This document shows, piece after piece, positions 46,924-56,962 of a stretch of DNA of 64,000 nucleotides. The stretch comes from Thalassotalea fonticola (lineage in GTDB: Bacteria > Pseudomonadota > Gammaproteobacteria > Enterobacterales > Alteromonadaceae): contig NZ_CP136600.1 of the NCBI RefSeq assembly GCF_032911225.1, positions 1,860,001 to 1,924,000 of the forward strand, in the 5' to 3' direction. The notes beneath the pieces were generated by a model. The model saw only the letters and a list, made by a program, of their open reading frames with translations. It had not been told where the DNA came from and searched no databases. The position numbers were made by a program, and so were the translations under genes. Numbering within the stretch: the stretch's first letter is position 1; each line of letters opens with the position of its first letter.

Positions 46924-48786
46924 ATGACTACAGACTTGTCTAATTACCCACTACTAAAGCAAATTGATAAGCCAGAGCAGCTGCGTGATTTTTCGCAGGA
47001 GCAGCTTAAACAAATTAGCGATGAATTACGCAGTTATTTACTGAATTCTGTCAGTAAAAGTAGTGGTCATTTTGCCTCTGGCCTAGGTGCAATTGAATTA
47101 ACCGTTGCCCTGCATTATGTTTATAACACGCCTTTTGACAATTTAATTTGGGACGTCGGTCATCAAGCCTACCCTCATAAAATACTAACTGGCCGTCGCG
47201 ATCAATTGCACTCCATTCGTCAAAAAGAAGGATTACACCCATTTCCTTGGCGCGAAGAAAGTGAATATGATGTATTAAGTGTTGGCCATTCCAGTACCTC
47301 AATTTCGGCAGCGTTAGGCATGGCCGTTGCCGCTGAGAAAGAAAACAAGAATCGTAAAACCGTTGCTGTAATTGGTGACGGTGCGATGACTGCTGGCATG
47401 GCTTTTGAAGCGTTAAATCATGGCGGCGATATACACAAAGATATGCTCATTGTATTAAACGATAATGAAATGAGCATTTCAGAAAATGTAGGTGCATTGA
47501 ATAACCACTTAGCTAAGTTATTATCTGGTAGTCTTTATACCGGCCTTAGAGAAAGCTCGAAACGTATCTTAGGTTCAATTCCACCGATTAAAGAGTTAGC
47601 GTCTAAAGCGGAAGAGCATTTAAAAGGTATGGTGGTACCCTCTACATTTTTTGAAGAGTTAGGCTTTAATTACATTGGCCCAATTGATGGTCACGATGTA
47701 AATGGCATGGTTGACACCATTCGTAATATGAAGTGCTTAAAAGGTCCACAAATATTGCATGTAATCACTACCAAAGGTAAAGGTTACGAGCAAGCAGAGC
47801 AAGATCCGATAAAGTATCACGCGGTACCTAAATTTGATCCAACAAGTGAAAGCTTGCCTAAAAGTGCGCCTAGCCTGCCAAGTTACTCTAAAATATTTGG
47901 TGATTGGCTGTGTGAAACGGCGGAGCTTGATAATAAACTTGTTGCTGTAACTCCTGCCATGCGCGAAGGCTCTGGTATGGTTGAATTTAGTCAACGTTTT
48001 CCGGATAAATATTTTGATGTTGCTATTGCCGAGCAACATGCAGTTACTTTTGCCGCAGGTTTAGCAATTGGTGGAAACACCCCGGTTGTGGCGATATATT
48101 CAAGTTTTTTACAACGCGCATACGATCAGCTTATTCACGATGTAGCCATTCAAAATCTACCGGTTTTATTTGCCATAGACCGGGCCGGTATTGTCGGCGC
48201 AGATGGCGCAACTCATCAAGGTGCGTTCGATTTATCTTTTATGCGCTGCATACCAAATTTGGTAATTATGTGCCCAGCGAATGAAGCTGAGTGTCGTTTA
48301 ATGCTAAGTACCGGTCATAAGCATAATGGCCCTGCAGCGGTTCGATACCCGCGTGGCAACGCCATTGGTGTTGAATTACCAGAAATAAATAGCACAATTG
48401 AAATAGGTAAAGGCTTAGTACTACGTGAAGGTAAAAATCTGGCGGTTTTATCATTTGGTACTATGTTAGCTGCAGCACAAAAAACTGCCGATGAACTTGA
48501 TGCAACTCTTGTTGATATGCGTTTCGTTAAACCACTTGATCAAGCATTAATATCTACCTTGGCAAGTACTCACAGCCATTTCATTACTGTAGAAGATAAC
48601 GCTATTGCTGGCGGCGCCGGCTCTGCAGTTAATGAATATGTTCTGGCAAATCAGTTAGGTACTAAACTACTGAATATTGGTATACCTGATGAGTTTGTTA
48701 AACATGGTACACAAGATGAGATACATAAAGAGCTGGAACTAGACGCTAACGGTATATTAGCTAAAGCGAAAGTTTTTATTCAATAA
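46924..48786 (+). CDS. dxs: 1-deoxy-D-xylulose-5-phosphate synthase Dxs
   Basis: 620 residues (E. coli 620). ThDP motif [19 protein letters not shown] and then [20 protein letters not shown] and [14 protein letters not shown] in the pyrimidine domain; [15 protein letters not shown]. It joins pyruvate and glyceraldehyde 3-phosphate, first step of the MEP pathway. Third gene of the operon, 16 bases after ispA, closed by a strong terminator. Confidence 0.97.
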   Translation: MTTDLSNYPLLKQIDKPEQLRDFSQEQLKQISDELRSYLLNSVSKSSGHFASGLGAIELTVALHYVYNTPFDNLIWDVGHQAYPHKILTGRRDQLHSIRQKEGLHPFPWREESEYDVLSVGHSSTSISAALGMAVAAEKENKNRKTVAVIGDGAMTAGMAFEALNHGGDIHKDMLIVLNDNEMSISENVGALNNHLAKLLSGSLYTGLRESSKRILGSIPPIKELASKAEEHLKGMVVPSTFFEELGFNYIGPIDGHDVNGMVDTIRNMKCLKGPQILHVITTKGKGYEQAEQDPIKYHAVPKFDPTSESLPKSAPSLPSYSKIFGDWLCETAELDNKLVAVTPAMREGSGMVEFSQRFPDKYFDVAIAEQHAVTFAAGLAIGGNTPVVAIYSSFLQRAYDQLIHDVAIQNLPVLFAIDRAGIVGADGATHQGAFDLSFMRCIPNLVIMCPANEAECRLMLSTGHKHNGPAAVRYPRGNAIGVELPEINSTIEIGKGLVLREGKNLAVLSFGTMLAAAQKTADELDATLVDMRFVKPLDQALISTLASTHSHFITVEDNAIAGGAGSAVNEYVLANQLGTKLLNIGIPDEFVKHGTQDEIHKELELDANGILAKAKVFIQ

Positions 48787-48806
48787 CGCTTCTTTCCTCA
48801 TCTATA

Positions 48807-48841
48807 AAGCTCTAATATCACGGATATTAGAGCTTTTTTTT
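48807..48841 (+). terminator. Terminator of the xseB-ispA-dxs operon
   Basis: 13-bp stem AAGCTCTAATATC / GATATTAGAGCTT with ACG loop and eight T. Confidence 0.93.
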
Positions 48842-49020
48842 ACTTCATGGATGAAGGAATGCAAATTGCCATGGACGGCTTTAAATTTGTACTTCATGGA
48901 TGAAGGAATGCAAATTGCTTTTGGACCATTACTTCACATCCTTGTGATCATGGCATACACAACTTCCCTGTTGAAATCGGCTTTAAATTTGTACTTCAAG
49001 GATGAGGAGATGCAAGCCGG
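48841..49020. repeat. Dispersed repeat, three partial copies in a row
   Basis: TACTTCATGGATGAAGGAAT and GCAAATTGCCATGGACGG begin at 48841; a second copy starts at 48890 and a third, more diverged, at 48991. GGCTTTAAATTTGTACTTCA precedes copies two and three (48877 and 48979). A related copy lies at 59109-59164. Confidence 0.7.
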
Positions 49021-49072
49021 TTGAGATAGGGTTAGTTTGTTAACAAAAGGCTCAGTATAAAAAGAAATTCTA

Positions 49073-49107
49073 CATAAAAAAAAGCGCGTTACTTCAGGTA
49101 CGCGCTT
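49073..49107 (-). terminator. Strong minus-strand terminator without an annotated gene
   Basis: AAGCGCGT / ACGCGCTT stem; the minus strand continues TTTTTTTTATG. It lies 220 bases beyond the gshA terminator at 49324, so it needs its own transcript. Confidence 0.8.
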
Positions 49108-49310
49108 ATAGAGTCAAAAGCAGTCCAGGGAAAAATTGCTTTCAATAAGTAGGACGATGCTTTGCCGATATAGTTCAAATTAATTCACATTTTTTTTAAT
49201 TAACTTTAAACTCCCTTCTCAGCCCCGCCATTAAGGCTTTATAGCGTCCGAATAAATTCGGACCAACCAAGTTAAAGTCAACTAAATGCTATACTGTTCA
49301 TTTGTGCGTT
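49108..49310 (-). ncRNA. Candidate small RNA or small-peptide transcript
   Basis: The interval between two strong minus-strand terminators. It contains a hairpin TCCGAATTTATTCGGA and an 11-codon ORF at 49196-49231 (MAGLRREFKVN), which stays open upstream as VGPNLFGRYKAL in the same frame. No convincing promoter was found: TTGACT at 49276-49281 has no good -10. The 5' end is a guess. Confidence 0.35.
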
Positions 49311-49323
49311 ATAGATAAATAGC

Positions 49324-49353
49324 GCAAAAAAAAACGCATAATATTATGCGTTT
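49324..49353 (-). terminator. Terminator after gshA
   Basis: Palindrome AAACGCATAATATTATGCGTTT; the minus strand reads on into a T9 tract. It sits 95 bases after the gshA stop. Confidence 0.85.
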
Positions 49354-49448
49354 AAAATGTCATTCATAAGGAAATAAAATGTCTTACCCTTTGTATGAGT
49401 GGTAGTTTTAAATTTAGTTCAAAAAAATTTAAAGTTTTTCTAAAAAAT

Positions 49449-51017
49449 TTATTTCTCAAAATAATCAGCTAAGAATTCATCGAAAGCCAAGGTGTCTGCA
49501 GCCTCAATCTCTTGCTGTTTCACTAATGATGTTTTGGCGAGTTCGACCAACAAATCTTTATTAAACACTTGATAATCATGTTCTTTTGCTTCTTGATTAT
49601 ATTGGTTCACGTAATCCATTGACCAAGTAACAATGCCCTTGCCTGTTGTTAATAACTCATCGATGATTCGAGCCGATGGCGTTAATGTTGGGTCATTAAT
49701 CTTCGCTAACTCGGCCTTAACTACATTGCTATATTCGCCTGTCTGATAGGCTTTGTCATACAACTTGGCAATCAACTCCATTTCAACAAAAATTTCATTC
49801 CCCCATTGCGGTATAGTCTTTTCTGCTCCGCAATCGTTTAAAGTTAATAAAGGCTTACGACCTTCTAAAATAACTTTATTGGTATTGTTATTAAATATCT
49901 GCTTTTGCTCGGCAGTTACCGTTGGACTATCTTTGAGCATGCAAAGGGTAATAAAGACATCTAAAAAGTACATTTGCTCTTTACTAATGCCGGTACTTAC
50001 AAACGGGTTAACATCCATTGCGCGTACTTCTATGTACTCAACACCGCCTTCTTTTAATGCTTCAGAAGGTTTTTGTCCAGATTTAGCAACGCGTTTTGGT
50101 CTAATAGGCGCGTACAATTCATTTTCAATTTGCAAAATATTGCTATTTAATTGCTGATATTGACCATCAACTTTTACGCCAATTTTAGCAAACTCTGCGG
50201 AAGGCAAGTTAATCGCTTTTTGCACGCCAGCAACATAACTATCGATATGATTATTACAAATTTGAAGGTTAGACTGTGACGTATTAGTATACCCCAAATC
50301 ACTCATTCTAAGTGATGTTGCATGTTCTAGGTACAAACAACCTGCAGGGGCTTTTTTAAACGGTAAACTTTGCGGTTTGCCTTGCAAAAATGACGGGCAT
50401 AATGCAGGAGAACTGCCAAATAAATAAGGGATTAACCAACCAAAGCGTTTGTAGTTTCTAATTAATGAAAAGTAACGCTCTGAAATAAAATCTTGCTTGT
50501 CTTGAGTGTCGCCGGTAATTTCTTGCAAGCTTTCAAAAAAGTCATTTGAAAATGAAAAATTAAAATGTATACCAGCAATAACCTGCATCATACTACCGTA
50601 GCGGTTCTTTAACCCTTGACGATAAACGGTTTTCATTTTTCCTATATTTGAAGTGCCGTATTGTGCAAGTTGTACTTCGTCTTGATCGACTACCATACAT
50701 GGCATACTCATCGGCCAAAAATAATCACCCTCTACGTTTTCTAGAGTGAATTTTTGAATATCTTTTAATTGATTCAAGGTTTCATCAATTGAAGGTGATA
50801 CCGGGGTTATGAATTCTAATAAACTTTCAGAATAGTCGGTAGTGATATACTCATGGGTTAACGCTGAACCCAAAGCTTTATTATGACCTTGGTCAGATAA
50901 CTTACCGTCGGGCTTTATTCTTAGCGTTTCACGTTCGATACCACGTTGAACGCCGGCAATGGCAGATAAATGCTTTTCTGAAAAAGTCTTGGTTAAATCT
51001 AAAATAGAAAAAGTCAA
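49449..51017 (-). CDS. gshA: Glutamate-cysteine ligase GshA
   Basis: 522 residues if begun at TTG 51017, which has AGGGG 5 bases upstream and gives nearly the E. coli length (518); the frame stays open to 51035 and a GTG at 51023 is also possible. GIQRGIERETLR-like start (GVQRGIERETLRI), ALTHEYITTDYSESLLEFIT and YIEVRAMDVNPF are the ATP/Mg and glutamate-binding blocks of the gammaproteobacterial family. First step of glutathione synthesis; gshB is not in the window. Confidence 0.93.
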   Translation of the reverse strand: MTFSILDLTKTFSEKHLSAIAGVQRGIERETLRIKPDGKLSDQGHNKALGSALTHEYITTDYSESLLEFITPVSPSIDETLNQLKDIQKFTLENVEGDYFWPMSMPCMVVDQDEVQLAQYGTSNIGKMKTVYRQGLKNRYGSMMQVIAGIHFNFSFSNDFFESLQEITGDTQDKQDFISERYFSLIRNYKRFGWLIPYLFGSSPALCPSFLQGKPQSLPFKKAPAGCLYLEHATSLRMSDLGYTNTSQSNLQICNNHIDSYVAGVQKAINLPSAEFAKIGVKVDGQYQQLNSNILQIENELYAPIRPKRVAKSGQKPSEALKEGGVEYIEVRAMDVNPFVSTGISKEQMYFLDVFITLCMLKDSPTVTAEQKQIFNNNTNKVILEGRKPLLTLNDCGAEKTIPQWGNEIFVEMELIAKLYDKAYQTGEYSNVVKAELAKINDPTLTPSARIIDELLTTGKGIVTWSMDYVNQYNQEAKEHDYQVFNKDLLVELAKTSLVKQQEIEAADTLAFDEFLADYFEK

Positions 51018-51337
51018 AGTCACCCCTGAATACAAATAGGTTTTCTAATGAATTGTATTGAAAATACACCAATTTGCTTATTATAGTCATTAAGTTATAA
51101 ATGTGGGGCAAGGATATTATTTTTCAATACCTGCCAAGCGTTTTTTCTGTAGAATCAGACAAATAATTTATATCAAATAACCATTAATTATTACCGATTC
51201 ACATATATTCAACGCCTATTGTACAGTAATTACACAAGCGTTTTTAAGTGTAACTAACGGCCTGAAATTGCGAACATTTCTTTGAACTCGTTAACATTGC
51301 CATGTAGAGTAAGGGCTGTTTAATTTTTTAAGTATCT
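51018..51337. other. Intergenic region (about 320 bp), divergent promoters
   Basis: Holds the promoters of gshA (minus) and the antiporter gene (plus). I see no strong hairpin, repeat or ORF. Confidence 0.3.
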
Positions 51338-52708
51338 ATGTTTATGCAAGAATCCGCTTTTACCTTACTCCCCCCGGCTCTAGCTATTGTTATTGCCATT
51401 TGGCGAAAAAATGCCATTTTAGCGTTAATTAGCGGTCTGTTTTTATGCTTTTTGCTATTAGAAAGCTGGAACCCAATAACCGCAGGTATAGACACATTAG
51501 CTGGTGTTGGGAATGTGTTCGGCTCTACAGGTAATGCACAAATAATTGCTTTTAGTTTATTGATTGGCGCATTAGTTGAATTAATGAATCGCTCTGGCGC
51601 TGTACAAGGCTTCATCGACAACTTGGCAAACTTAAGTCTGGTAAAAACCAAACGGCAAGCGACCTTGCTACCAACCATAGTAGGGACAACTATATTCACC
51701 GATACGAATTTAAGTATGTTTTCAGGGGGGATGGCGTCGCAAAAACTGTTTGATCAACACGGCATTAGCAGAGCCAAATTAGCCTACCTTCTTGACTCTA
51801 CCTGCTCGCCAATTAGTGTTCTATTTCTTATCAATGGCTGGGGCGCATACTTATTAGGTTTATTAGATGGTTATAACCTGGCAGATCCTGTAAGCGTTTT
51901 ACTGGGCACTCTAACCTATAACTTCTATGCGATAATTGCGGTACTGCTTGCTTATTATACAGCCTACAGCGGTAAGGTTTACGGACCTATGGCCAAGTGT
52001 GACCAATTAATGCAATCGCCATCTGATGTTGACTATATTAAGCCGGCTAAAGCTCGTGTAATGTGGCTACCAATGATCAGCTTATTAGTGCTAACCTTGG
52101 TGCTTTTATGGGTAACGGGTGATGGAGATATTCGTCGTGGCTCTGGTTCATTTTCAGTCTTTGTTGCCATAGTTTCAGCATTAGCGTTATTGATTGTAAT
52201 GATTTTCGCTTATAAATTACTTACCCTAAAAGAACTTACCGACGGCTTTATTAAAGGCCTTAAAAATATGCTGCCTGCAGTGACTATTCTAGTGTTATCG
52301 TTTGCCTTTGGCGATGCCATTAAAGCGCTCGGCACTGGTACTTACGTTAGTAGTTTGATAAGTAGCGACTTTCCTTTAATTTTAATTGCACCACTAATAT
52401 TTTTAGCCGCCGGGATCATGGCATTTTCAACGGGTACATCTTGGGGTACTTTTGCTTTACTCATACCTATTGCGGTTCCTATCGCATTAGATACTGGTTT
52501 ACCGGTGCCATTTCTAGTTGCTGCAGTGTTAAGTGGCGGTGTATTTGGTGATCACGCATCACCAATTTCAGACTCTACCGTTGTCGCCTCTATTGCTAGT
52601 GGTTGTGATCATTTTGAACATGTTAAAACACAACTGCCGTATTCATTGTTTGCTGCCACATTAACAATCATTGGTTTCTTAATTGTCGGTGCATCTGTTC
52701 AGATATGA
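51338..52708 (+). CDS. NhaC-family Na+/H+ antiporter
   Basis: 456 residues, 10-12 hydrophobic segments. Conserved blocks: GTTIFTDTNLSMFSGGMASQ, LAYLLDSTCSPISVLFLINGWG, FSTGTSWGTFALL and GGVFGDHASPISDSTVVAS, the paired-repeat Asp/Ser/Thr sites of NhaC carriers. It may exchange protons for sodium, or an organic acid as in some relatives. Its stop overlaps the next start (ATGA), so the two genes are co-translated. Confidence 0.85.
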   Translation: MFMQESAFTLLPPALAIVIAIWRKNAILALISGLFLCFLLLESWNPITAGIDTLAGVGNVFGSTGNAQIIAFSLLIGALVELMNRSGAVQGFIDNLANLSLVKTKRQATLLPTIVGTTIFTDTNLSMFSGGMASQKLFDQHGISRAKLAYLLDSTCSPISVLFLINGWGAYLLGLLDGYNLADPVSVLLGTLTYNFYAIIAVLLAYYTAYSGKVYGPMAKCDQLMQSPSDVDYIKPAKARVMWLPMISLLVLTLVLLWVTGDGDIRRGSGSFSVFVAIVSALALLIVMIFAYKLLTLKELTDGFIKGLKNMLPAVTILVLSFAFGDAIKALGTGTYVSSLISSDFPLILIAPLIFLAAGIMAFSTGTSWGTFALLIPIAVPIALDTGLPVPFLVAAVLSGGVFGDHASPISDSTVVASIASGCDHFEHVKTQLPYSLFAATLTIIGFLIVGASVQI

Positions 52709-53394
52709 GTAAACAGCCCTTTGCAATTGTTTTTGAAAACACCGACTTTGTTGTCGTCAATAAAGCTGAAAACGTTAATTTTCACGATGAAGACGAATTA
52801 GGAGCCGGCCTGTTTAATGTAGTTAAACAGGCACAAAACTACGAAGAGTTATATCCGGTTCATCGGCTTGATAAAATGACTTCTGGTCTAGTCTTATTTG
52901 CAAAAAATAAAGCAGTTGCTGCGCAATTAGGTAAGTTATTTGAACAACACAAAATACAGAAATTCTATCTCGCCATCAGTAAAGATAAGCCGAAGAAAAA
53001 GCAGGGTTGGATAAAAGGCGACATGGAAAAAAGTAGGCGCAGTAGTTGGCGTTTAGCCCGAACCATGTTGAATCCAGCGATAACCCAGTTTTTTTCTTAT
53101 GCGTTACTGCCTAAAGTAAGGTTATTTATTGTTCGACCATTAAGCGGCAAAACTCATCAAATTAGAGTGGCGTTAAACAGTATTGGTAGCAACATTGCTG
53201 GCGATCCTATTTACAATCCCAGTGACAATTCTGATCGAGGTTACCTGCATGCATATGCGTTAAAGTTTGAATTAAATGATGAGCAGTTTGAATTTATACA
53301 GCTCCCCAGCACAGGTGAATATTTTCAAATTCAACAGTTTAAACAGATACTAGAAAACATAGGCCAGCCATGGTTATTAAACTGGCCTAAATAG
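52705..53394 (+). CDS. RluA-family pseudouridine synthase
   Basis: 229 residues. Catalytic segment HRLDKMTSGLVLFAK with the nucleophilic Asp; GKTHQIRVAL is the conserved motif III. It is short, with no S4 domain, like the TIGR01621 subgroup. RNA target unknown. Overlaps the antiporter gene by 4 bases; the functional link is not obvious. Confidence 0.88.
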   Translation: MSKQPFAIVFENTDFVVVNKAENVNFHDEDELGAGLFNVVKQAQNYEELYPVHRLDKMTSGLVLFAKNKAVAAQLGKLFEQHKIQKFYLAISKDKPKKKQGWIKGDMEKSRRSSWRLARTMLNPAITQFFSYALLPKVRLFIVRPLSGKTHQIRVALNSIGSNIAGDPIYNPSDNSDRGYLHAYALKFELNDEQFEFIQLPSTGEYFQIQQFKQILENIGQPWLLNWPK

Positions 53395-53412
53395 TCACTT
53401 TAAGCCAACATT

Positions 53413-53955
53413 CTAAAACGCTAAGCGCACACCGACACCGGCAATTTCTGATTCAATTTCATTGTCAAATACTAAATACTCGGCATAAATGTCTAACGTA
53501 TCAAGAATATCAATAGACATTCCTATCCCGCCAAAAGCTTCTTCACCATCATCACTATGCTTGTCACCATTAATTACTGTTTCGCCTTCAACAAAAGCAA
53601 CACCGGCTTTAGCGTAAACTTCTAGAAATGGTCCTACCGGAAGGTAGGCAACGCCAGCGACAGTATAGGCTTCAGCTTCAGACTTATAATTACTACCATA
53701 GGCTTCACCTGAGAAGCTGCCTAAATCATAATAACCACCTTCAACTGAGAACATGAAGATATTGGTATCAATAAAGTTGTAACCAAGAAAAAACGCGCTT
53801 ACTTCGTCATCATCATTGGTGGGAACACCTTCGGTTTCAGATTGATAAGCACCAGCGCCGATATAGATATCAGCAATAGCTTGATTTGATATTCCCATAA
53901 GAGCAAGGGCAGCTATAGGCGTAAGGAACGTTTTTTTGACTGAAGTTTTTAACAT
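53413..53955 (-). CDS. Outer-membrane beta-barrel protein (OmpW/OmpA-like, 8 strands)
   Basis: 180 residues. Signal peptide ends NQAIA. Eight amphipathic strands alternate with acidic loops (YIGAGAYQSETEG start; AGVGVRLAF end with Phe). Similar barrels are annotated porin family or outer-membrane beta-barrel proteins. Function unknown. Convergent with the pseudouridine synthase gene at a distance of 18 bases. Confidence 0.75.
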   Translation of the reverse strand: MLKTSVKKTFLTPIAALALMGISNQAIADIYIGAGAYQSETEGVPTNDDDEVSAFFLGYNFIDTNIFMFSVEGGYYDLGSFSGEAYGSNYKSEAEAYTVAGVAYLPVGPFLEVYAKAGVAFVEGETVINGDKHSDDGEEAFGGIGMSIDILDTLDIYAEYLVFDNEIESEIAGVGVRLAF

Positions 53956-54173
53956 TTTATTATCCTAAACTTTTATTATTTCCCTTTAAGTATGAATGTC
54001 GATAATTAATTATTTAAGCCAAACAATGTAATGAATCGCAACTTTTTGTATCAATAGCATAATAAATAGGCTTAATGGTTTATTTTGCCAGCTTAGCAAT
54101 CTTTTATTGTGCGATATTATCGATTCTGTCATCATTAACTCAGTTTAAAAGGTTAGTTGTTAAGCAAGAAATT

Positions 54174-54638
54174 ATGAATATCAGTGAACGACAATTTCAA
54201 TATTTGCATACTATGGGTGTGAGCCTATGGCAAAGTCGGGCTGAGTTTTTTCCAAAAGATAACTTACCTCAAACAGAAGTTGAAAAAGTTTCATCAGAGC
54301 CTAAGGTTGCCGATACCAATAATACAATTAAGGCGGCTAAAAATGTTGAACAAGAAAGCGAGATTAAACATAACTTTGACAACATAGAGCAATTTCTTAC
54401 TCATCCTTTGAGCGCCGACATATTACTTGCTTTAAACTGCGATAAATCGAAAGCATCGTTAACTACAACAGGCGTTCAACTAGATGGTTTGTTATGGCAA
54501 TTTAACAGTGATGACAAATGCGACTACTATCAGCAAACTCTTAATACGCCTAATTTAGACCAGTTAACAAAAGATAATAATTTAAAAGTTGCACTTTGGG
54601 CCTGTCTTTGCAGCCATTTAAACGATGGTAATAATTAA
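54174..54638 (+). CDS. holD: DNA polymerase III psi subunit HolD
   Basis: 154 residues from ATG 54174, where AAGAAA precedes the codon; the frame continues upstream to 54075 but that extension is hydrophobic and not family-like. RQFQYLHTMGVSLWQSR, HPLSADILLAL and ALWACLCSHL match E. coli HolD blocks (LQQLGITQW, DPLVSDVLRAL, ALWQQI). It binds chi and the clamp loader at the replication fork. As in E. coli, rimI follows directly, which supports the call for this fast-evolving protein. Confidence 0.8.
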   Translation: MNISERQFQYLHTMGVSLWQSRAEFFPKDNLPQTEVEKVSSEPKVADTNNTIKAAKNVEQESEIKHNFDNIEQFLTHPLSADILLALNCDKSKASLTTTGVQLDGLLWQFNSDDKCDYYQQTLNTPNLDQLTKDNNLKVALWACLCSHLNDGNN

Positions 54639-54668
54639 ATTTATTCACTTTAGAGCACTCTATTCACC

Positions 54669-55115
54669 ATGACTAAGTCAGTAATTAACAACTTCAATAA
54701 AAACCATGTTGACGTAATATATGCTATCGAAACCGCCAGTAACCCATTTCCGTGGACTAGAAAAACGCTGTTAAGCTGTATTGGTGGCAGGTATGTTACC
54801 AAGCAATTAATCGTTAATAATAAAGCTGTAGGGTTTTATGTTGGCGACTTGGTTATCGATGAATTTACCTTGATGGAAATTTGCGTTCATCCAGATTTTC
54901 AAGGTAAAGGCTACGGTCAATTACTGCTATCTGACTTTCTTAATATAGCCAAGGAAAAACAGGTAGTGAAGTGCCATTTAGAAGTCCGCGCTAAAAATAT
55001 TGCCGCGCAAATGCTTTATATGAACAATGGTTTTATGCAAGTCCACCGCCGTACGGGTTACTACCCTGCAGCCATAGGGTATGAAGATGCATTAGTTATG
55101 AGTTTATCGCTGTAA
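54669..55115 (+). CDS. rimI: Ribosomal protein bS18-alanine N-acetyltransferase RimI
   Basis: 148 residues, one GNAT domain. The acetyl-CoA loop reads HPDFQGKGYGQLLL, preceded by FTLMEICVHPD; HLEVRAKNIAAQMLYMNNGF is the conserved C-terminal part. It acetylates the N-terminal Ala of bS18. Follows holD by 30 bases. Confidence 0.92.
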   Translation: MTKSVINNFNKNHVDVIYAIETASNPFPWTRKTLLSCIGGRYVTKQLIVNNKAVGFYVGDLVIDEFTLMEICVHPDFQGKGYGQLLLSDFLNIAKEKQVVKCHLEVRAKNIAAQMLYMNNGFMQVHRRTGYYPAAIGYEDALVMSLSL

Positions 55116-55342
55116 ATATCCACTTCAAATCAATAATTTTAACTGGTTAATCCCCCAACAATATACGTTTTTGATTTTTATTCACAGCTAATACAAATTT
55201 TCGCAGTAAAATCAGTCATAATTACTGCTTAAGCGTTTCTATTTCTGTATAATACTGCGCTTTTATGCCGGTATACTTTTAAAGCACGAGCATAAACATC
55301 CAGATAACACCAAATTTATTAAGCAGCGAGTAATTGTAAAAC

Positions 55343-56923
55343 ATGACAATTCAACAGCAGGAAGTGAGCAAGCGCAGAACTTTCGCCATCATCAGTCACC
55401 CGGATGCGGGTAAGACAACTATTACTGAAAAAGTATTACTCTTTGGTCAAGCGTTACAAAAAGCCGGCACGGTAAAAGGTAAGAAGTCTGGCCAACATGC
55501 CAAGTCTGACTGGATGGAAATGGAAAAAGACCGTGGTATTTCAATTACCACCTCTGTTATGCAGTTTCCTTATCAAGATTGCTTAGTAAACTTACTAGAT
55601 ACTCCTGGTCATGAAGATTTCTCCGAAGATACTTATCGTACGCTGACTGCGGTTGATTCTTGTTTAATGGTAATTGACACCGCTAAAGGTGTAGAGGACC
55701 GTACCGTTAAATTAATGGAAGTCACCCGATTGCGTGATACCCCAATCATTACATTTATGAATAAAATGGACCGTGATGTACGTGATCCAGTAGAAGTAAT
55801 GGATGAAGTTGAAGAAGTTTTAAAAATAAAATGTGCACCTATTACCTGGCCAATTGGCATGGGGAAAGAGTTTAAAGGCGTATATAACCTGTTAACTGAC
55901 GAAGCTATTTTATACAAAACGGGGCAAGGCCATACCATTCAAGAAAAAGTAGTGATCAAAGGCTTGGATAATCCTGAACTTGATGTGGCGGTTGGCGCTT
56001 TTGCGGAAGACTTACGTGAAGAATTAGAATTAGTAATAGGTGCTTGTCATGAGTTTAACCTAGAAGAATTCTTAGCTGGCGAGTTAACACCGGTATATTT
56101 TGGTACTGCACTAGGCAACTTTGGTGTTGATCACATGCTTGACGGTTTAACTGAATGGGCTCCTACACCACAACCTCGAGTTACAGACAAGCGCGAAGTT
56201 ACAGCTACAGAAGAGAAGTTCTCAGGATTTGTATTTAAAATACAGGCCAACATGGACCCAAAACATCGTGACCGCATTGCCTTTATGCGTATTTGCTCAG
56301 GTAGCTATACCAAAGGCATGAAAATGCGCCAAGTACGTATTGGCAAAGACGTTAAAATTGCTGACGCGGTAACCTTTATGGCTGGCGATCGCTCTAATGT
56401 TGAAGAAGCTTATGCTGGTGACATTATTGGTTTGCATAACCATGGTTCAATTCAAATTGGCGATACCTTTACCGCTGGTGAAGAGATGAAGTTTAGTGGC
56501 ATTCCAAACTTTGCTCCTGAAATGTTCCGTCGTATACGTTTGCGTGATCCATTAAAAGCGAAACAATTACAAAAAGGTCTTATTCAACTTTCAGAAGAAG
56601 GTGCCGTGCAAGTGTTCAGACCTATGAGTAACAACGATATGATCGTTGGCGCCGTTGGTGTGTTGCAGTTTGAAGTTGTTGTACATCGCCTGAAAAATGA
56701 ATATAACGTTGATGCGTTGTACGAACCAATTTCAGTGGCAACTGCCCGCTGGGTGAGCTGTGAAGATGTAAAAGTAATGACTACATTTGAGAAAAAAGCT
56801 TACGACCATTTAGCTTTAGATGGCGGTGATAACTTAACGTATATTGCCCCTACAATGGTTAATTTAAACCTAACTCAGGAACGTTACCCTGAAGTAAGTT
56901 TCAATAAGACCCGTGAACATTAA
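55343..56923 (+). CDS. prfC: Peptide chain release factor 3 PrfC
   Basis: 526 residues (E. coli 529). GTPase motifs: [36 protein letters not shown]. Later domains have the RF3 patterns ([17 protein letters not shown] and [27 protein letters not shown]). It recycles RF1/RF2 from the ribosome with GTP. Confidence 0.96.
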   Translation: MTIQQQEVSKRRTFAIISHPDAGKTTITEKVLLFGQALQKAGTVKGKKSGQHAKSDWMEMEKDRGISITTSVMQFPYQDCLVNLLDTPGHEDFSEDTYRTLTAVDSCLMVIDTAKGVEDRTVKLMEVTRLRDTPIITFMNKMDRDVRDPVEVMDEVEEVLKIKCAPITWPIGMGKEFKGVYNLLTDEAILYKTGQGHTIQEKVVIKGLDNPELDVAVGAFAEDLREELELVIGACHEFNLEEFLAGELTPVYFGTALGNFGVDHMLDGLTEWAPTPQPRVTDKREVTATEEKFSGFVFKIQANMDPKHRDRIAFMRICSGSYTKGMKMRQVRIGKDVKIADAVTFMAGDRSNVEEAYAGDIIGLHNHGSIQIGDTFTAGEEMKFSGIPNFAPEMFRRIRLRDPLKAKQLQKGLIQLSEEGAVQVFRPMSNNDMIVGAVGVLQFEVVVHRLKNEYNVDALYEPISVATARWVSCEDVKVMTTFEKKAYDHLALDGGDNLTYIAPTMVNLNLTQERYPEVSFNKTREH

Positions 56924-56962
56924 TACCAATTGTAATAATTAGAGATTTAGACAGAAGATACT

